Source: Girardia tigrina (Eukaryota; Platyhelminthes; Tricladida; Dugesiidae). From it: 64,000 nt of DNA. The stretch is from positions 1-64,000 of the forward strand of contig MQRK01212312.1 in NCBI GenBank assembly GCA_001938485.1, written 5' to 3'. The notes under the pieces were generated by a model that did not search any database, had not been told where the DNA came from, and saw only the letters and a list, made by a program, of their open reading frames with translations. The translations under genes were made by a program, and so were the position numbers. This document shows, in pieces, positions 13,387 through 43,273 of the stretch; position 1 is the first letter of the stretch; each line of letters starts with the position of its first letter.

Positions 13387-13463
13387 TTAGGTTGGTCGAA
13401 AAATAATGGCGGTTTTGGGACACAACCTTCAAAGACGTGCAAATTCACAGAAACAAAAGTTTA

Positions 13464-13984
13464 TTAATCAAAGTATGAACCGTTGGAATCAATAAATTTT
13501 TGCCAACGAGAAACAAGTTGTTTTATTCCATCAGCATTAAATGCATCGGCTCAAGAAATGGATCGTTTTTATTGCGAAGATGATTGGCAGAACAAATTTC
13601 ATAGCGTCGGTTCTTTTGATTTTCATTCAAATCATGTGGAACCAATTTATCAAGTTTTTTGATTTTTCCAAGTTGTTTTAAATGATCCAGGACTGTTGAA
13701 TGACTAATACCCAACCCATCTGCAAGTTCTCTGATTGTTGTACGGGGAACTGTTTCCACCATTGTCCTCAAATTGATGTTGTTCACAGCAACTGGACGAT
13801 CACGACCTTCGTCATCTTCAAGGTTTTCATCTCCATCAGAAAATTTTCAGAACCATCGTTGCACTGTGCGCTCAGAAGCTGTTCCCTTGCCAAACACTTT
13901 ATTGATATTACGAGCCGTTTCTGCTACTTTACGACCCAGTTTAAATTCGTACAAGAAAATTGCTCGAATTTTATTTTTTTCCAT
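13464..13984 (-). pseudogene. mariner transposase pseudogene with central deletion
   Basis: It starts MEKNKIRAIFLYEFKLGRK at 13984 and runs through GKGTASERTVQRWF, where an in-frame TGA interrupts it, then the HTH block RTTIRELADGLGISHSTV and VPHDLNENQKNRR to about 13555. There the sequence jumps, out of frame, to the extreme C-terminus QLVSRWQKFIDSNGSYFD and its TAA at 13464. The whole DD34D catalytic domain (roughly 500 bp) is deleted. The wording is that of the cecropia (Hsmar1-like) subfamily. It could move only with transposase supplied from elsewhere. Confidence 0.88.
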
Positions 13985-14029
13985 TATTAATTTAGCACCG
14001 TAAATATTCTAAAAAATAACAGCAATATG

Positions 14030-14079
14030 NNNNNNNNNNNNNNNNNNNNNNNNNNNNNNNNNNNNNNNNNNNNNNNNNN
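14030..14079. other. assembly gap (50 N)
   Basis: Fifty unknown bases inside the second mariner element; the true length may differ. Confidence 0.99.
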
Positions 14080-14190
14080 ATAAGATTTCAAATAATATCT
14101 AACACTAATGCATTTAAACTTATATACATATCAAAGTAGATAAACAAATTATAAAGCTCAAAAACCGCCATTATTTTTCGACCAACCTAA

Positions 14191-15470
14191 TATAATAAAG
14201 TATAAATTAAAAAACATCGATCATTTTTCTGTTACCCTTATTCAATCTTAGATTATTTGAGATTGTTTACATTAGTTTTTGATCGATTTTTTTTAAACAT
14301 TACGGAAAAAGATTAGATCATTTTGGATTGCTAAGGTATTTTGGGGCTAACGTTGAATGACCAATACAGAGTGCTTTATAAAGTGCACCAGATCTTCGTT
14401 AATGGGAGCTTTATATTTGAAATAAAATTTGCTATTGTCATTTGTTATTTGGTAAGTTCTCGGGGATCAAATTGTTTTGTGATTTTTAATTGTCCTTTTA
14501 TTTTTTTCGGTTGATTCCGATTCAGAGGGAGGCGTAAATCTGGATGCCATGCCATCGTAGGGACTGGAATAGTGTCAGAGAGAGAATGAGGAGACAAAGC
14601 AGGAGAATTTGCGAATAGAGCGATTTTGTGGTCTGTTGTGATTTTGAAGGGGCGTGTAATGAAAAATCGTCAGTATTTTGTTTTTAAAATAAATTTAATA
14701 GTTATTTTGTGAATTTAACTTTTATTAAAATGTTGTGATTCTAATTTTGATTGTAAATTTTTTGTTATAATTTTAATTCAAAAGAATTTGTATAAATTTA
14801 GAAATAATATTTTGCATTATTTAAATGCAATAATCTTTATGTGGTTGAATTTTGTAGTAAATTTGTAAACAGAAATTAGTAAATAAAGATTATGATGAAA
14901 AATTTTAAGTTTGATTTTAATGGTAAAATATTTTGTTTTGGATATGAGAAAAATGCAAAGGCTGGGTTTAGCAATTCCCTGGCTCATCGGATCGACAAGA
15001 GAGGCCTAGCTCAGTGTGGTAGTCTCGGGGAGCGGACCACACAGAAGGAACGAGTGTGACAAGAAGCTGTTTTTTTCACAGTTTTCAAGACAAAGACGAA
15101 TGATCACGGTGGTGGAGAGTTGCAATGGCACTGCGCAAGCTGCTCTGCGATCAATAATTGTCTTTTAACCATAGCTTTTTGGTGACAACAATAATAATAG
15201 TGACTTAGAAAGTTTTCTTTTCATAATTGAAATTGATTGAAAGATACAACAGTGATTCCGAAAAAAAAAACAATTTTATTAGAAATAATAACAGCTTCCA
15301 AAACTACAGTAATAAATCGATAAAACAACTAAATGACTTCCACCCTAATTTTTTTGTAAAATCTTTCAATAAACAATTTCATTAATTATAATCAATAATA
15401 TATAATTTTTGATTATTTTCTGTGAAATAAATTTTTAAGACCTTGTGAACCTTTAAATCGTGGACTGACG
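14191..15470. other. non-coding DNA with two more complex islands
   Basis: Mostly AT-rich. Two GC-balanced patches (about 14510-14660 and 14950-15170) have no open frame. The second includes CCTAGCTCAGTGTGGTAG, which looks like a tRNA D-arm/A-box, but no matching B-box or cloverleaf follows, so it may be an old SINE relic. Confidence 0.4.
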
Positions 15471-15955
15471 TGTGAGGAATATTTTAAATTTTGTATGTTG
15501 AGTTTAGTATTTAGAAATGTGTTTCTCCCATCCAGATGGAAAATTGATATTTTAGATGTTCACGATAAATAATTATTCGAGTATAATTTATATTTTAAAG
15601 TACAGCATAAGATATTTAAAAACATTAAAAATATTAAATCGTTTCAAATTTTAATAATAAAAAATTAAATAAAGTAAATAGCTTTTAACAAAGTTTTTAC
15701 ATAAAATCATTTTTTGAATAGAATTAATATGTAGATAAAATTATTACTAAAATTATAAAATTTGAACTTTAAAAATAAAATCTAAAAATAATGAAAAATT
15801 TGTTCGAATAATTATTTATTAAAAAACATTAACTAAAAGTTATCAATTTAGAACGATGTCAAATTACGAAAGCTTTACTGAGAGTTTTCCAAAAAACAAA
15901 TCTAATTGCATTGAAAATAAAAGTTCGAAAACCCATGTTGGTGTTCTTAATATGG
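15471..15955 (+). repeat. LTR/leader block, copy A
   Basis: Contains TTGTATGTTGAGTTTAGTAT and GTGTTTCTCCCATCCAGATGG, shared with copies at 18475, 31675 and 35659. The homologous block runs through the leader into the first codons of gag and ends at GTTCTTAATA. Confidence 0.75.
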
Positions 15956-17524
15956 CGACACACGACCACGTGATTCCGAACATCAGAGGTCCGGAGATTT
16001 TTGATGGATCTGAAACAAAGGTTGAGGCATTCATAACGAGCTTTAATGAAGATAATGGGATTTTCAGAGGAGAGGAAAATCTTATTAGCAACACAATATA
16101 TGACTCCGGATGTCATAATAAAATATGAAGCAGCGACAGGTGAAACATGTGAAGAGAAACTAAGATCCGCATTTTCAAAGGAAAAATCTATCCTGGATCT
16201 AATGAATGAACTGGTAGAAATGAGAATTGGATCCAGCGATCCAACAGTAATATTTAGAAAGGCTGACGAAATCATTGAAATGTTAATTGAGAAAAAGTTG
16301 GGTAAAAAGGAACTATCAAATTTGGTCTACGCTAATCTGATAGATGACGAGAACGTACAGAAAGAAATAGCTGTTAGAGGTGTCAAGAAATCTGAAGAGA
16401 TTGAAGACATTCAAACGAGAATGTTCGAATATGATAAAAAGAAAAAAATGCTCCTGTAGCGGCATATAACACGAAAAGAGAAAATGAATGGAGAACAGTG
16501 GAAAATAAAACAAGTACACCAAGACCACAGAACGAGAAATTCATAGAACAAGAAACAAGAAGAAATTTTAAAGTTCGAAAAATTACCTGTTGAGCATGCC
16601 ACGAAGAAGGGCATATTAGAAGAGAGTGTCCAAACGTGAAGTGTAGTCATTGTAATGGAAAAGGGCATTTAAGAACACAGTGTTATGAAAACCCTAATAG
16701 GTTTAGGGAGCGTGATCAATGGAAAAGGGATAATGGAAATAATCGATGGAATAACAGGCAAAATTACTCGAATCAACGGTATAGAGAACGGCCAACATAC
16801 ACGAATAGGAAATACCCAGTAGCAGAAGTGGACGAACTAGATGATGAATTATACATAAGAGAAGAATCTAGAAAAGGGGACTATTCTGAAGGAACGTATA
16901 GAAGAGAAGATGGTAAAAGACTGGAATCTCCCGTAGGTAACAGAAAATTCAGAAATGATCAGGGAAACGAGGACGCACGATCACAGGGAGAAGTGATCAC
17001 TGTGCTACAATAGGAACTCAATGTAGGTGTATGATTGATTGTATGTATGAATGTGTTTGTGATTGTATGTTTGATGATGTGTTTGAAAATATTCCTCTGG
17101 AGATGTGCAGATTAGATAATGAACCTGAAGGACACGATGAAATATGTGCTAATATGGATATAGAAAATGAGAAAAAAATTAAAAAGAATGCTGAAGATGT
17201 ATTGATATTACCGAAGTTTAACATAAATTATGAAGATTTGAAAGATAGACCAAGTATAGAGTTCCGAATAAAGAATAAAAATGTCAATTGCCTGTTAGAT
17301 ACCGGAGCTCGAGTCAACGTTATTAAAGCAGAGATAATTAAAGATATGAAAGATGTCAAGATCAAAGAAATTAAAAGATGAATACATTGTGCGAATGATT
17401 CAGAACTTATAAACTATGGTATTTATAAAAGTAACCCAAAGTTCAGATAAGGTTAACCTGAAGCTACTTTTATATGATATAATAAACGAAATAACAAATC
17501 CGGGAGTGGAAATGATGTTAATTA

Positions 17525-17990
17525 CAAAGAAGAAAAACTATAACGAATAACACATACAATTCAATAACCGTATAACAATTCTTTTGTCTTTTAACTTGAA
17601 AGATGATGTCGGACTTGATGGTTATTCGTCGTTTTTTGAGATTGTCAGGATTGTCTTCTTGGTAGCGTTATTGCATGAGACGAATCTTTAAAAAAACGAT
17701 AAAGGACTTCAATTCTTCGAGAATTTCTTTGTCGAGTTCTTGGGACGTGAGTAACGATTTGTCATCGGTGGTGAGATGGAGAGAGAGTTGTTTGGTGTTG
17801 TTGGAGAGATGATTGAGGATGTTGATACAGTTGCAGTCGATGAGTTTTTGGTTTCAGCTTGGGAATGATTTAATAATAGAATCCACAAAAACTACTGTAT
17901 TTCATTAATTGATCAATATTTCATATTTATTATTTAATTTTTTATTTCTCAATCCAAATATTATTATTTAGCTTGAATTCCATAATAATG
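17525..17990 (-). other. foreign insert inside the gypsy fossil with an unrecognised minus-strand open stretch
   Basis: This segment separates protease from the RT linker in a plus-strand element, yet its own protein-like text is on the minus strand: KLIDCNCINILNHLSNN, LTTDDKSLLTSQELDKEILE, then RYQEDNPDNLKKRRITIKSD. Codon use is more balanced than in flanking DNA, and the segment is helical and leucine-rich, like part of a host protein. I do not recognise it. No intron, start codon or poly-A tail is clear. A retro-copied host exon or another element's gene are both possible. Confidence 0.35.
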
Positions 17991-18474
17991 TACTTTTACA
18001 GTATTGTTCAACTTAAAGTGATAATTGAAAGAATGCAGAAAACAGTAGATTTCTTTGTGGTCAAAGATTAAGATCCAGAAATGATTGCATGAATGGATTT
18101 CTTGGACAAATTCAGGATTAAGTTAAAGAGAGAACCATCAAATACTAATGAGTTACTGGTAATACGAGACAATCCATCAGACGAGGATAGATTGAGGAGA
18201 ATAAAAGAGCTGTTAGAAAACAAAATTGACAACCAACTAATGGAACTTTTAACACGATTTAAATCAATATTTATGGCCGACAAATGGGATATTGGAAGGA
18301 CATCACTGACCAAACACAAGATCGAAACGCATGGAGAACCGGTTTTAGTGAAACCTTATCGACAACCAAAACATTTCGAGGAAAAACTGAACGATATTAT
18401 TCGAAATTATGAAGAAAACGATATTATAGAGAAATGCAGTTCACCGTGGAATTTCTCTTTAGTTTGTGTTTGGT

Positions 18475-18700
18475 TTTTTTGTATGTTGAGTTTAGTATTT
18501 GGAAATGTGTTTCTCCCACCCAGATGGAAAATTGATATTTTAGATGTTCACAATAAATAATTATGCGAGTATAATTTACATTTTAAAGTACAGCATAAGA
18601 TATGTAAAAACATTAAAAATATTAAATCGTTTCAAATTTTAATATTAAAAATTTAAATAAAGTAAATAACTTTTAACTAAGTTTGAATTAAATAAATGTT
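18475..18700 (+). repeat. LTR/leader block, copy B
   Basis: Very like copies A and D from TTTTGTATGTTGAGTTTAG onwards. It abuts the RT start of the gypsy fossil, so it either inserted there or marks a recombination that removed most of pol. Confidence 0.7.
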
Positions 18701-21700
18701 TTTTAAATTTTCTTACTCTTCATTTCCTCTCAAGTAAGGAAGTCTTCCCGAAAGAATGTCTCAGTTGTATATGGATATTAAATAAAGGACAAAAATATTC
18801 AAATCCTCACTACAGTTCGAGAAAAAGCAAAGCGGTAATTTATATCAATAATAAAAATATCGAAGAAAAAATAATAGAGATTGAGTGAACTCAGTCTTCT
18901 ATAGAAAGTAATTAAAAATAAAGTTCTTCGGAACATGTAATTCGAGCATTTGGTAAAGGAATGAAACTGATATTATAATTGCAAACTAGTTAGGGTAGTT
19001 TTCTTTTACATTGTTGCAAAATATTCCCTGAATGAATCAGTGAAAATTTTTTCAACGTAAAGTTGTGTTGCGATTTATGTCGAAGTCTCACGAGACCGAC
19101 TGACTAAATTATCAACATTTGCTGCATGAAATCTCAAATAGTAAAGTAATATTTTTAAAAAAAGATGAAGAAATTTCTTCTTAAAGGGAAGAAAACTCTC
19201 TGGCTCCGAATTTGCTATGGAAATTGATATGTAAAGCCTTAAAAAATGCGCTTTTTGAAGGGGAGTGAATCAGGTTAGGCGACCTTAGAAATAATTTTTT
19301 AATGCATAAATTGGTCGATGAAGGAACGTCGTATCCTTTCTTGTTGGGATCATTCTCCGTTATGAGTCCCTTACTTTCGGCTGTATTACAATAAATGCTT
19401 AAGTGACAAAATACTTCAACTCCTTTTTTCAACATTTTCTCCAATAATCACAGCAATCTTAAAAAAAATTAAAATTGAAAATTTTTAATTCTTTATTTTT
19501 ATTTTTTTATTTTATTTTATTTTTTTAATTTTAACCCTCAGCTGTATCGCATAAGTAGACGTTTGAATTATCCTTAAATATCATAAATATGTTAATTAAA
19601 AAGAAATTTTGTCAATATTTAACGAAAAAGTATAAGCTTTATTGAAATTAAAAATAAATAAAAAGTCGAATCTTTAAGGTTAAAGTTTGACGCACGACCG
19701 TCGTACATCTTACATAAGCTGGGAGTTAGAGTTACATTTACTTATAATACAAATCAAATTGCCATTAAATCCATTCTCAATAATATCTTCAAAGTAAGTC
19801 ATTCTTCCTGATTGATAAATTCATATACTTCCATTCCAAATCCATCAACCTCCATCGGAAAATATTTCTCACATCCCCTGGGTTCTAAACATTTCACCAA
19901 GATCTATAATATACACAAAAATAAAATTAATTTCAAAGATTTGCTGATTTTCCCAATATGCGTACGAGTTCAATTTGTTTGAAATTATTTTAGAAATTCT
20001 CCTACGGATCTCTCTTTTTTTCGGGATGCATATGCGGTATAATACCGTCGGTATTACATTAAAGAATTGTGAACACTTAACAATGTTAAGAAAATAATGA
20101 AAAATTCAACTCTCAATGTTAGGTCGAAATTCTCAGTAGTCAGTTTTATGGAGCTGCAAGGGTTGGGTTAGTGAGATAAGATGGCCACATTTAGCATAAA
20201 GATGGGTTGAAGGGTCTTTAATAGACACCCTCAATTAGGAACATAAATCTAATCGAAAAGATGGTATCTGTAAAAATTATGCCTCCTCTCAAAGTTCTTT
20301 ATTCCGAAAATTAAAAAATTAACAACGACACTCTCTTACAATATACTTTGTATTTGCCTGTAAAAACATTGTTAATAGTAAAATAATGAAAAAATTATTT
20401 AAAATAGGTGGGTAATTAAGATTATTTGCCCTTATTAAATAAAATATTTTAATGTGATCGAATTATTTATTCTAATATTTCCGCATTGTTAGAACCCCTT
20501 AATTAATTATGCTTCGGCGATTATCCTTTCATAATGCGAATCGAAGTGATCCAAATACAATTTTAAAGTAATAATTGTGAAAATGTGAATTTTTAAAAGA
20601 TTTGTAACAAATGACTTTTAGAAAATTTTGTCATAATTATAACTTTTTGTTTTTAAGAAAATTTTAAATATGAAGATTAAAAAAGGATCGTTCCCGTCAG
20701 ATATTAAGGAATGTGTTTTCATGGCCGACAAGTACAATAAGGGTTGTGTCTTTATAGCGAAAAAATAACCAACGAAATTGGAGACGCGATGAGAGACATC
20801 ATCGTCACTCGTTAGAGAATATCATCGGAAAGTATAATTTCGCATAGAAAAAGGCAAGAAAGAATATATGATTTTTTTTGGATTTTCTAGAGATAAAACA
20901 CGATCCTCAAGAGAAAGGCATTTCCGAAGACGAAAATCAACTAATTGATCAAGTCACTGTGCGGTGCAAAATAGAGCATTTTAATCGATCTTGGAAATGT
21001 CCACGACCAGGTGAAGTTGGATGAGACTTGACAGAAGAAGACTACTTTTTGACCAAAGAATGGATAATATTATTTTACTAAAATGCTATTTTCACATCTA
21101 GGCTTCAGGAACCTTTTGAGGGATAATAACTAATAACTTTTTGGATGATTTCTTGATATTGACCTAAACCATTGACCACATCACCAAGTACCCAAATAGT
21201 TCTCAGACAAAGTAGAGTGGTCAGATTGAAAGTTACTCAAAAGTCCCAACCCTTTAGGGAGAAAATAAGATTTTTGGGACACTAACAATAACATGAATAA
21301 ACACAGATTCATCAAATGGTTACTACGATTCGGAAGTCCAAAGAGTATACGTCTCTATCGTCAGAATACTTTCCATTAGAAAATCATGAAAGATTTTGTA
21401 ATGAGTTTAATCGCATAGTTCTGTTTTTAACGTCTACCCTATAATAATTTTAACAAAGTGATAGAACAATTGTTCCGGACTACAAGAGATTTAATTAGCG
21501 TAATGTTTTATAATGGAAAAAACTAATTTTTTATAAATCCTTCTAGAAATCGAGCTAGTTTTTAATTCAACCGGACAAGAAACCAAGAGGAAGATGTCGA
21601 GATGAAAAAACCTTAAAAACATTTACAGAGACAGCTCATATCTTTCAGAACAGATATACAGTTCTCTTAGGAAAGATAGTACGATTTCAAGAAGAAAAAT

Positions 21701-22797
21701 GTAAAAAGAAGACAGAATTTCGGTTAAGGTGTATGTAAAAAATAAATGACAAGACAAATCTGAAGTATCATATAGAGTTGTAGGGCGAATAGATGATAGA
21801 GGATACGTATTGCAAAGGGAGGACGAAAGGTAGATCGATTGCAATGTTTGAAATTGGGATACGAGAGATTTAATTTTAAAGTACCTTTTAGAAAGAATTT
21901 TCAGAAAAGTTTTTAAATAATTAATTTTTGTTATTAAAAAATTCTGAACTCAAAGTTTGGAATTTAAATATTGAAAAGAAGATCCAAAACTAAAGATGCT
22001 GAATGTTCTTAATAATTATCATACTTTTTATTCAAAGTAAAACTTTCTTGGCACTCTATAACAGGGTTGTCTCTAATCTTGTCTACAATTCTCTACTAAT
22101 TGAGTGTGCTCGGCTATTCTAGTTCGTAGGGGATTCACACTTGCAGTATCTATATTAATAAATCGAATTCAACCGAGTTTTTAATGTTTTAACAAAATAT
22201 TTTCAACTTTTATTAAATAATTAAAGTTATTCTAACAGCAAGAATTCAGTGCTTCAGCTCCATCAGAAAATGATAGGCCTAAATTACATTTCATTAAATT
22301 ACGAACTTCAATTTTTGCTGCTAATGTTTTATTTGGTTTTAAATTATAGATTCCCTATTGTTGTTTATGGGGTCCGTGAGACACTTTCTACTAAATGAAC
22401 CTTTTGAAGAGTATCAATATCCCTATCAGAAACTTTGAGGTAATTCTTTTGAAAACTCGTTTCATGATTATTTTTCTTTTAATTAACATATGTAAGGAAG
22501 GTAACTCATTTGGGAACTTAATATTTAGGTATATGTTTATAAATCTCTTTACTTTTTGTAACGTTCTCATTCTTATTCTCAAATGCATTTTCGAAGAATG
22601 ATGGCTCGTTAGATCGATTTAAAAGTAGAATCTTTTAATTGAATAATTCTCTTGGCATTAATTCTTAAGTAACTGTCGTGGGGCCCCCTATCATAAAAAA
22701 ATCAGAAATTTTTATTGTTTCATTTAAAGAACAAATGTTAAGACTTCTTCTTCGACACTTGGAGACAAATAGAACAGAAGACTTGCAAAATAAATAT
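18701..22797. other. downstream flank of slou, no gene recognised
   Basis: About 4 kb. The stretch 19181-19444 (minus) is open for 87 codons without a recognisable motif. Between 20660 and 21900 there are protein-like scraps in changing plus-strand frames (for example SYRVVGRIDDRGYVLQRE near 21770), probably an old element I cannot name. Confidence 0.4.
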
Positions 22798-22803
22798 TTT
22801 ATT
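22798..22803 (-). terminator. slou: AATAAA polyadenylation signal of slou
   Basis: AATAAA on the minus strand, 53 nt after the slou stop codon. Such hexamers are frequent in AT-rich DNA, so position is the main support. Confidence 0.4.
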
Positions 22804-22855
22804 AACAGATCAAATAATTACAAATTCGATAATGAAACCGTAATAATTTTCACCT

Positions 22856-41488
<18,633 letters not shown>

Positions 41489-41563
41489 AGAGGAATCGCG
41501 ACGAAACTGTGTACACTGATTGCAGAAGTCTCACTTATAATCGCTGACGATCAAACTAAATGC

Positions 41564-41592
41564 TGATAGGTCGCGTTTAATAATTATTTATA
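41564..41592 (-). promoter_or_regulatory. candidate slou core promoter (TATA and initiator)
   Basis: TATAAATA at 41592-41585 is followed 28 nt later by an initiator-like TATCAGCA, with the putative start A at 41564. This would leave a 76-nt 5' UTR before the slou ATG. The spacing suits a TATA-Inr promoter, but the AT-rich background makes chance TATA boxes common. Confidence 0.35.
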
Positions 41593-41639
41593 TTCACTTC
41601 GCAACGATTATTACAAATGGGTAAATAGTATTAATAATA

Positions 41640-42620
41640 ATAGTAATATCTTCCTTCTCATTATCTCTTTTTATCTCTTTAATAGAGAGAATGACAAGCT
41701 CGTTCTTAGGAAGCAGGTGATGTTGAAGCTGATTCAGACTATTTCTTAGTTGTTCTATTGTTCTAATTGAAAATAGCCTGATTTCATATCAACGTGAGAA
41801 TCTCTTAAGTACGCTGACATGCCAGCATCGAGCTAACAGGCATCACAGACACACAGCCGCATTTATCCCCGCGACCCCCCCTCCCCGGCCACACACTCGC
41901 TCCTGCAGACAGTCTTCTGCAAATGTTGTGTATAATTGCTGCTTATTAATTCGCTGGAGGGCGGCAATAAAACCAAATTAATTTGTGAATTCGATCTGCT
42001 AGAGTTCCTTCGCCTCATCTAATATTTGATATAGGAGGCTTAATGAGATATAAGCATTTTTGCTCGTTTGTTGTAAATCTTTGTCCCAATAAATTTATAT
42101 ATTGGAGCTGGAAAAAAAAATTTTTAACCACTAAACAATTAACCGCATTGAAATATTAAACACGTTTCAGGACTCTGCCATTTATTAAATTGAGTAGGCT
42201 AATTATTTGAGATTATGTGGAGATAAATTAATTTTACCACGCAACTAAACTGCTGTAAGCGAGCGCAGCTGACTTCTCGATGTGATTCCTGTCGTCAACA
42301 ATCGCTAATGATTCCATAGTCTTACTGACTGCAAATATGAGAAAATCATTTATCTAGAATTACATTATAGGGAGAATGCACGATGCATTCGCTATCAGAA
42401 TTAATGTGGCTGAGAATAATTGAGGAATGATAATGGGTTTTAAATTACTAGAAATATACGATTGTCGATGCTCCGGTTGCATGCTCCATCATGTGAGTGT
42501 TAAACCTGTCGTCATTCTTCGCTAATGGGTCCGCTTTGTTCAGATATGTTCCTAGCTAATTGCTACAGTCTGTGGATGCTCAATAATTTTCAGTAACCAA
42601 TTCAATCCAATTACATAAAA
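41640..42620. promoter_or_regulatory. candidate upstream enhancer island of slou
   Basis: About 1 kb just upstream of slou is far more sequence-complex and GC-balanced than its surroundings and has no convincing open frame on either strand. It contains homeodomain-type cores (CCAAATTAATTTG, GCTTATTAATTCG), a CAATAAAA posterior-Hox/Caudal-like site and a short C-rich run near 41870-41890. Retained complexity beside a developmental regulator suggests conserved cis-regulatory DNA; the function is inferred. Confidence 0.45.
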
Positions 42621-42764
42621 TAATCACTTTATTTTACCGATTATCAAAGGGAAAAAATAATGTATCTAAATGTTTGTCCATTATGGTTTTTTTAATATTA
42701 ATAGTGTTATTTAATTAGTATTCAAAACCGCTTTATCCAATGCTGTTTATTGAATCAATGAATA

Positions 42765-42965
42765 TCTCGTGAAATGTTTCCCCGTCTTCTTTTTGTTCCG
42801 TCCTCGCAAGGATGCGATTCCTCATTATTCTGTCGGTACTCCCAATTTCGGGATCTATCGCCACTCGCCAGATTCATTCAACCAGAAGAGAATGAGTATT
42901 AATTATCCGCGTTGCGGAATTGAGTCACTTTTGGGGAATGTTTTCGATAAGTCATTAAATTTGAA
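42765..42965. promoter_or_regulatory. second sequence-complex island upstream of slou
   Basis: A 200-bp GC-balanced stretch with TTAATTATCC and CATTCAACC-type motifs, about 1.3 kb upstream of the slou ATG. The plus strand is open for 84 codons (42769-43023) but the product matches nothing I know. Regulatory DNA seems likelier than an exon. Confidence 0.25.
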
Positions 42966-43273
42966 TATAAATACGATTAAAATACTCTCACGATACAGAA
43001 GGAAAAATATTTTTTTCGTCTAAAATCAGAAATTATATTTTAAAAATATAATGTTAAATGAATATAAATTATTATCTCTATGAAATCTGATCTTTGGGAT
43101 CAGTTTCTGACGAGCAGGTTCAACTGGACGTCTTATAATCTTATCCTGGCCATTGGGAGTACAAAAGAAACGAGCAACCTTTTTAAAAAATATTATTCAA
43201 TAAAATGAAACGCTTTAATACATTTTTTAGGAATAATAATAAATAAAAAATGCATAGAATTTTTCAGTCATTA

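Larger units (their letters stand above)
13387..14190 (-). mobile_element. internally deleted mariner transposon, cecropia-like
   Basis: Near-perfect inverted ends (TTAGGTTGGTCGAAAAATAA and its complement at 14171-14190, followed inwards by TGGCGGTTTT) lie within TA dinucleotides at 13385-13386 and 14191-14192. It spans 804 bp including a 50-N assembly gap at 14030-14079. The ends match each other far better than those of the other mariner, so this copy looks younger. The middle of the transposase is missing, making it a non-autonomous derivative. Confidence 0.9.
15471..18700 (+). mobile_element. Ty3/gypsy LTR retrotransposon fossil (gag, protease, start of RT)
   Basis: An LTR/leader-like block starting TGTGAGGAATATTTT (15471) precedes a gag-like frame starting at 15856. 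Downstream, in order, come two CCHC zinc knuckles (CPNVKCSHCNGKGHLRTQC near 16630), an aspartic protease motif (NCLLDTGARVNV near 17290), a linker with WMDFLDKFRI, and the beginning of reverse transcriptase (VKPYRQPKHFEEK to CSSPWNFSLV). A second LTR-like block (about 18475-18700) then replaces the rest of RT, RNase H and integrase. A foreign segment of about 460 bp sits between protease and RT. The element is broken in several places and lacks most of pol. Confidence 0.8.

Noticed and set aside
15000-15075. tRNA gene suggested by CCTAGCTCAGTGTGGTAG
   Set aside because: No acceptor stem pairing, no B box (GGTTCGAATCC-like) and no cloverleaf can be formed downstream; at most a SINE relic.
15859-16275. 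138-codon minus-strand frame
   Set aside because: Antisense of the gag-like region of the gypsy fossil; hydrophobic composition is an antisense artefact.
21623-21844. 73-codon minus-strand frame
   Set aside because: Ser/Leu/Tyr-rich antisense text; the plus strand carries the more protein-like (though broken) reading.
42769-43023. 84-codon plus-strand frame as a host gene
   Set aside because: No recognisable domain, no supporting exon structure, and overlap with a likely regulatory island upstream of slou.
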